Shown: positions 58,201-64,000 of the stretch, piece by piece | Layout: each line of letters opens with the position of its first letter | Position numbering within the stretch: the first letter of the stretch is position 1 | Assembly: GCA_039090855.1 (NCBI GenBank) | Contig: CM077034.1 | Location: 224,271,331 to 224,335,330, forward strand | Direction: 5' to 3' | Length of the DNA stretch: 64,000 nucleotides | Source: Macrothele yani | Lineage: Eukaryota; Arthropoda; Arachnida; Araneae; Macrothelidae | Notes under the pieces: generated by a model | Told to the model about the DNA's origin: nothing | The model's input: the letters and a program-made list of their open reading frames with translations, nothing else | The model's database searches: none | Program-made: the position numbers and the translations under genes

Positions 58201-61200
58201 TAGGAAAGTGACACGGAAGCGAGGTAGAAGACGCCCTTATTTACTACCGGGGGTCAGAAGGCTTAACGTGCCCATTCAATGCTCTAGTAGATCAGATCAG
58301 ATCATATGTAGAGGATTTTAGGAAGGGAGTGTCTGACCCCAGGTCTTAAACAACCCTTAGAAATAGGAAGCTAGGAGATTTGGGCTAGAGTGCCCGATAG
58401 GAAAGTGACACGGAAGCGAGGTAGAAGACGCCCTTATTTACTACCGGGGGTCAGAAGGCTTAACGTGCCCATTCAATGCTCTAGTAGATCAGATCTGATC
58501 ATATGTACAGGATTTTAGGAAGGGAGTGTCTGAACCCAGGTATTAAACAAGCCTTAGAAATAGGAAGCTAGGAGATTTGGGCTAGAGTGCCCGATAGGAA
58601 AGTGACACGGAAGCGAGGTAGAAGACGCCCTTATTTACTACCGGGGTCAGAAGGCTTAACGTGCCCATTCAATGCTCTAGTAGATCAGATCAGATCATAT
58701 GTAGAGGATTTTAGGAAGGGAGTGTCTGCCACCAGGTCTTAAACAACCCTTAGAAATAGGAAGCCAGGAGATTTGGGCTAGAGTGCCCGATAGGAAAGTG
58801 ACACGGAAGCGAGGTAGAAGACGCCCTTATTTACTACCGGGGGTCAGAAGGCTTAACGTGCCCATTCAATGCTCTAGTAGATCAGATCAGATCATATGTA
58901 GAGGATTTTAGGAAGGGAGTGTCTGACCCCAGGTCTTAAACAACCCTTAGAAATAGGAAGCTAGGAGATTTGGGCTAGAGTGCCCGATAGGAAAGTGACA
59001 CGGAAGCGAGGTAGAAGTCGCCCTTATTTACTACCGGGGGTCAGTAGGCTTAACGTGCCCATTCAATGCTCTAGTAGATCAGATCAGATCATATGTAGAG
59101 GATTTTAGGAAGGGGGTGTCTGACCCCAGGTCTTAAACAACCCTTAGAAATAGGAAGCTAGGAGATTTGGGCTAGAGTGCCCGATAGGAAAGTGACACGG
59201 AAGCGAGGTAGAAGTCGCCCTTATTTACTACCGGGGGTCAGTAGGCTTAACGTGCCCATTCAATGCTCTAGTAGATCAGATCAGATCATATGTAGAGGAT
59301 TTTAGGAAGGGAGTGTCTGACCCCAGGTCTTAAACAACCCTTAGAAATAGGAAGCTAGGAGATTTGGGCTAGAGTGCCCGATAGGAAAGTGACACGGAAG
59401 CGAGGTAGAAGACGCCCTTATTTACTACCGGGGGTCAGAAGGCTTAACGTGCCCATTCAATGCTCTAGTAGATCAGATCTGATCATATGTACAGGATTTT
59501 AGGAAGGGAGTGTCTGAACCCAGGTATTAAACAAGCCTTAGAAATAGGAAGCTAGGAGATTTGGGCTAGAGTGCCCGATAGGAAAGTGACACGGAAGCGA
59601 GGTAGAAGACGCCCTTATTTACTACCGGGGGTCAGAAGGCTTAACGTGCCCATTCAATGCTCTAGTAGATCAGATCAGATCATATGTAGAGGATTTTAGG
59701 AAGGGAGTGTCTGCCACCAGGTCTTAAACAACCCTTAGAAATAGGAAGCTAGGAGATTTGGGCTAGAGTGCCCGATAGGAAAGTGACACGGAAGCGAGGT
59801 AGAAGACGCCCTTATTTACTACCGGGGGTCAGAAGGCTTAACGTGCCCATTCAATGCTCTAGTAGATCAGATCAGATCATATGTAGAGGATTTTAGGAAG
59901 GGAGTGTCTGACCCCAGGTCTTAAACAACCCTTAGAAATAGGAAGCTAGGAGATTTGGGCTAGAGTGCCCGATAGGAAAGTGACACGGAAGCGAGGTAGA
60001 AGTCGCCCTTATTTACTACCGGGGGTCAGTAGGCTTAACGTGCCCATTCAATGCTCTAGTAGATCAGATCAGATCATATGTAGAGGATTTTAGGAAGGGG
60101 GTGTCTGACCCCAGGTCTTAAACAACCCTTAGAAATAGGAAGCTAGGAGATTTGGGCTAGAGTGCCCGATAGGAAAGTGACACGGAAGCGAGGTAGAAGT
60201 CGCCCTTATTTACTACCGGGGGTCAGTAGGCTTAACGTGCCCATTCAATGCTCTAGTAGATCAGATCAGATCATATGTAGAGGATTTTAGGAAGGGAGTG
60301 TCTGACCCCAGGTCTTAAACAACCCTTAGAAATAGGAAGCTAGGAGATTTGGGCTAGAGTGCCCGATAGGAAAGTGACACGGAAGCGAGGTAGAAGACGC
60401 CCTTATTTACTACCGGGGGTCAGAAGGCTTAACGTGCCCATTCAATGCTCTAGTAGATCAGATCTGATCATATGTAGAGGATTTTAGGAAGGGAGTGTCT
60501 GACCCCAGGTCTTAAACAACCCTTAGAAATAGGAAGCTAGGAGATTTGGGCTAGAGTGCCCGATAGGAAAGTGACACGGAAGCGAGGTAGAAGTCGCCCT
60601 TATTTACTACCGGGGGTCAGTAGGCTTAACGTGCCCATTCAATGCTCTAGTAGATCAGATCAGATCATATGTAGAGGATTTTAGGAAGGGAGTGTCTGAC
60701 CCCAGGTCTTAAACAACCCTTAGAAATAGGAAGCTAGGAGATTTGGGCTAGAGTGCCCGATAGGAAAGTGACACGGAAGCGAGGTAGAAGTCGCCCTTAT
60801 TTACTACCGGGGGTCAGTAGGCTTAACGTGCCCATTCAATGCTCTAGTAGATCAGATCAGATCATATGTAGAGGATTTTAGGAAGGGAGTGTCTGACCCC
60901 AGGTCTTAAACAACCCTTAGAAATAGGAAGCTAGGAGATTTGGGCTAGAGTGCCCGATAGGAAAGTGACACGGAAGCGAGGTAGAAGACGCCCTTATTTA
61001 CTACCGGGGGTCAGAAGGCTTAACGTGCCCATTCAATGCTCTAGTAGATCAGATCAGATCATATGTAGAGGATTTTAGGAAGGGAGTGTCTGACCCCAGG
61101 TCTTAAACAACCCTTAGAAATAGGAAGCTAGGAGATTTGGGCTAGAGTGCCCGATAGGAAAGTGACACGGAAGCGAGGTAGAAGACGCCCTTATTTACTA

Positions 61201-64000
61201 CCGGGGGTCAGAAGGCTTAACGTGCCCATTCAATGCTCTAGTAGATCAGATCAGATCATATGTAGAGGATTTTAGGAAGGGAGTGTCTGACCCCAGGTCC
61301 TAAACAACCCTTAGAAATAGGAAGCTAGGAGATTTGGGCTAGAGTGCCCGATAGGAAAGTGACACGGAAGCGAGGTAGAAGACGCCCTTATTTACTACCG
61401 GGGGTCAGAAGGCTTAACGTGCCCATTCAATGCTCTAGTAGATCAGATCAGATCATATGTACAGGATTTCAGGAAGGGAGTGTCTGACCCCAGGTCTTAA
61501 ACAAACCTTAGAAATAGGAAGCCAGGAGATTTGGGCTAGAGTGCCCGATAGGAAAGTGACACGGAAGCGAGGTAGAAGACGCCCTTATTTACTACCGGGG
61601 GTCAGAAGGCTTAACGTGCCCATTCAATGCTCTAGTAGATCAGATCAGATCATATGTACAGGATTTCAGGAAGGGAGTGTCTGACCCGAGGTCTTAAACA
61701 AGCCTTAGAAATAGGAAGCCAGGAGATTTGGGCTAGAGTGCCCGATAGGAAAGTGACACGGAAGCGAGGTAGAAGACGCCCTTATTTACTACCGGGGGTC
61801 AGAAGGCTTAACGTGCCCATTCAATGCTCTAGTAGATCAGATCAGATCATATGTAGAGGATTTTAGGAAGGGAGTGTCTGCCACAAGGTCTTAAACAACC
61901 CTTAGAAATAGGAAGCTAGGAGATTTGGGCTAGAGTGCCCGATAGGAAAGTGACACGGAAGCGAGGTAGAAGACGCCCTTATTTACTACCGGGGGTCAGA
62001 AGGCTTAACGTGCCCATTCAATGCTCTAGTAGATCAGATCAGATCATATGTAGAGGATTTTAGGAAGGAGTGTCTGACCCCAGGTCTTAAACAACCCTTA
62101 GAAATAGGAAGCTAGGAGATTTGGGCTAGAGTGCCCGATAGGAAAGTGACACGGAAGCGAGGTAGAAGTCGCCCTTATTTACTACCGGGGGTCAGTAGGC
62201 TTAACGTGCCCATTCAATGCTCTAGTAGATCAGATCAGATCATATGTAGAGGATTTTAGGAAGGGAGTGTCTGACCCCAGGTCTTAAACAACCCTTAGAA
62301 ATAGGAAGCTAGGAGATTTGGGCTAGAGTGCCCGATAGGAAAGTGACACGGAAGCGAGGTAGAAGACGCCCTTATTTACTACCGGGGGTCAGAAGGCTTA
62401 ACGTGCCCATTCAATGCTCTAGTAGATCAGATCTGATCATATGTAGAGGATTTTAGGAAGGGAGTGTCTGACCCCAGGTCTTAAACAACCCTTAGAAATA
62501 GGAAGCTAGGAGATTTGGGCTAGAGTGCCCGATAGGAAAGTGACACGGAAGCGAGGTAGAAGTCGCCCTTATTTACTACCGGGGGTCAGTAGGCTTAACG
62601 TGCCCATTCAATGCTCTAGTAGATCAGATCAGATCATATGTAGAGGATTTTAGGAAGGGAGTGTCTGACCCCAGGTCTTAAACAACCCTTAGAAATAGGA
62701 AGCTAGGAGATTTGGGCTAGAGTGCCCGATAGGAAAGTGACACGGAAGCGAGGTAGAAGTCGCCCTTATTTACTACCGGGGGTCAGGAGGCTTAACGTGC
62801 CCATTCAATGCTCTAGTAGATCAGATCAGATCATATGTAGAGGATTTTAGGAAGGGAGTGTCTGACCCCAGGTCTTAAACAACCCTTAGAAATAGGAAGC
62901 TAGGAGATTTGGGCTAGAGTGCCCGATAGGAAAGTGACACGGAAGCGAGGTAGAAGACGCCCTTATTTACTACCGGGGGTCAGAAGGCTTAACGTGCCCA
63001 TTCAATGCTCTAGTAGATCAGATCTGATCATATGTAGAGGATTTTAGGAAGGGAGTGTCTGACCCCAGGTCTTAAACAAGCCTTAGAAATAGGAAGCCAG
63101 GAGATTTGGGCTAGAGTGCCCGATAGGAAAGTGACACGGAAGCGAGGTAGAAGACGCCCTTATTTACTACCGGGGGTCAGAAGGCTTAACGTGCCCATTC
63201 AATGCTCTAGTAGATCAGATCAGATCATATGTAGAGGATTTTAGGAAGGGAGTGTCTGACCCCAGGTCTTAAACAACCCTTAGAAATAGGAAGCTAGGAG
63301 ATTTGGGCTAGAGTGCCCGATAGGAAAGTGACACGGAAGCGAGGTAGAAGACGCCCTTATTTACTACCGGGGGTCAGAAGGCTTAACGTGCCCATTCAAT
63401 GCTCTAGTAGATCAGATCAGATCATATGTAGAGGATTTTAGGAAGGGAGTGTCTGACCCCAGGTCTTAAACAACCCTTAGAAATAGGAAGCTAGGAGATT
63501 TGGGCTAGAGTGCCCGATAGGAAAGTGACACGGAAGCGAGGTAGAAGACGCCCTTATTTACTACCGGGGGTCAGAAGGCTTAACGTGCCCATTCAATGCT
63601 CTAGTAGATCAGATCAGATCATATGTAGAGGATTTTAGTAAGGGAGTGTCTGACCCCAGGTCTTAAACAACCCTTAGAAATAGGAAGCTAGGAGATTTGG
63701 GCTAGAGTGCCCGATAGGAAAGTGACACGGAAGCGAGGTAGAAGACGCCCTTATTTACTACCGGGGGTCAGAAGGCTTAACGTGCCCATTCAATGCTCTA
63801 GTAGATCAGATCTGATCATATGTAGAGGATTTTAGGAAGGGAGTGTCTGACCCCAGGTCTTAAACAACCCTTAGAAATAGGAAGCTAGGAGATTTGGGCT
63901 AGAGTGCCCGATAGGAAAGTGACACGGAAGCGAGGTAGAAGACGCCCTTATTTACTACCGGGGGTCAGAAGGCTTAACGTGCCCATTCAATGCTCTAGTA
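49270..64000. repeat. 197-bp satellite array, about 75 copies, running off the window
   Basis: Monomer starts (TCTGACC) at 49270, 49467, 49664 and 49861, exactly 197 bp apart, and highly homogeneous. Common variant sites are AGATCAGATC/AGATCTGATC, GCCTGATAGG/GCCCGATAGG, ATATGGGCT/ATTTGGGCT and AAGTCGCCC/AAGACGCCC. No gene or insertion interrupts it. Confidence 0.98.

Overview
This window is eukaryotic, animal and most likely arthropod DNA. It is dominated by repeats: about 30 kb of satellite arrays plus a dense nest of Tc1/mariner elements, RTE-type LINEs, foldback-like elements and a tRNA-bearing miniature LTR element. The only host gene I can support is on the minus strand. Three small exons (36708-36790, 9066-9177, 7261-7346) splice in compatible phases and encode transmembrane segments around TM7-TM8 of an equilibrative nucleoside transporter (SLC29/ENT family). 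Nearly everything from 9.2 to 36.7 kb is therefore intron. Upstream exons would lie beyond the right edge and downstream exons beyond the left edge. The phylum is inferred from the transposon mix only.

Layout. 1-5252: satellites of 108, 122 and 32 bp. 5658-7048 and 7494-8682: two Tc1-like elements around ENT exon B. 9379-13630: a Tc1-like element split by an RTE LINE. 13633-16177: Tc1 remnants around a mariner with an internal triplication. 16180-23478: one Tc1 element hosting another Tc1 (whose terminal 177 bp is tandemly amplified), a miniature LTR element, and a long-inverted-repeat mariner element that itself hosts a Tc1 with an intact transposase. 23883-27992: a foldback-like element with an 8-bp target duplication, built of TTCGTCGAC repeats and containing a second foldback palindrome and a truncated RTE. 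28090-33313: a Tc1 relic split by a tandem array of the miniature LTR element, then another Tc1. 34385-36410: a 2-kb polypyrimidine tract next to a SINE-like unit. 37200-45175: a mariner relic in three pieces, split by a TTAA-flanked element that grew into a 112-bp satellite and by a 146-bp array. 45180-49262: 174-187-bp satellite. 49270-64000: 197-bp satellite running off the window.

Two results stand out. First, the repeat units at 19.25-19.85 and 28.55-31.34 kb have the anatomy of a terminal-repeat retrotransposon in miniature: direct repeats starting TG, a primer-binding site complementary to the 3' end of tRNA-Lys, a purine tract just before the second repeat, and 4-5-bp target duplications. 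Its terminal repeat contains a tRNA-like sequence with A and B boxes. Second, two unrelated DNA transposons (16283-18357 and 37431-43403) have grown tandem arrays from one terminus, and each monomer junction falls on the element's own target motif (TA or TTAA). This suggests transposon ends seeding satellites.
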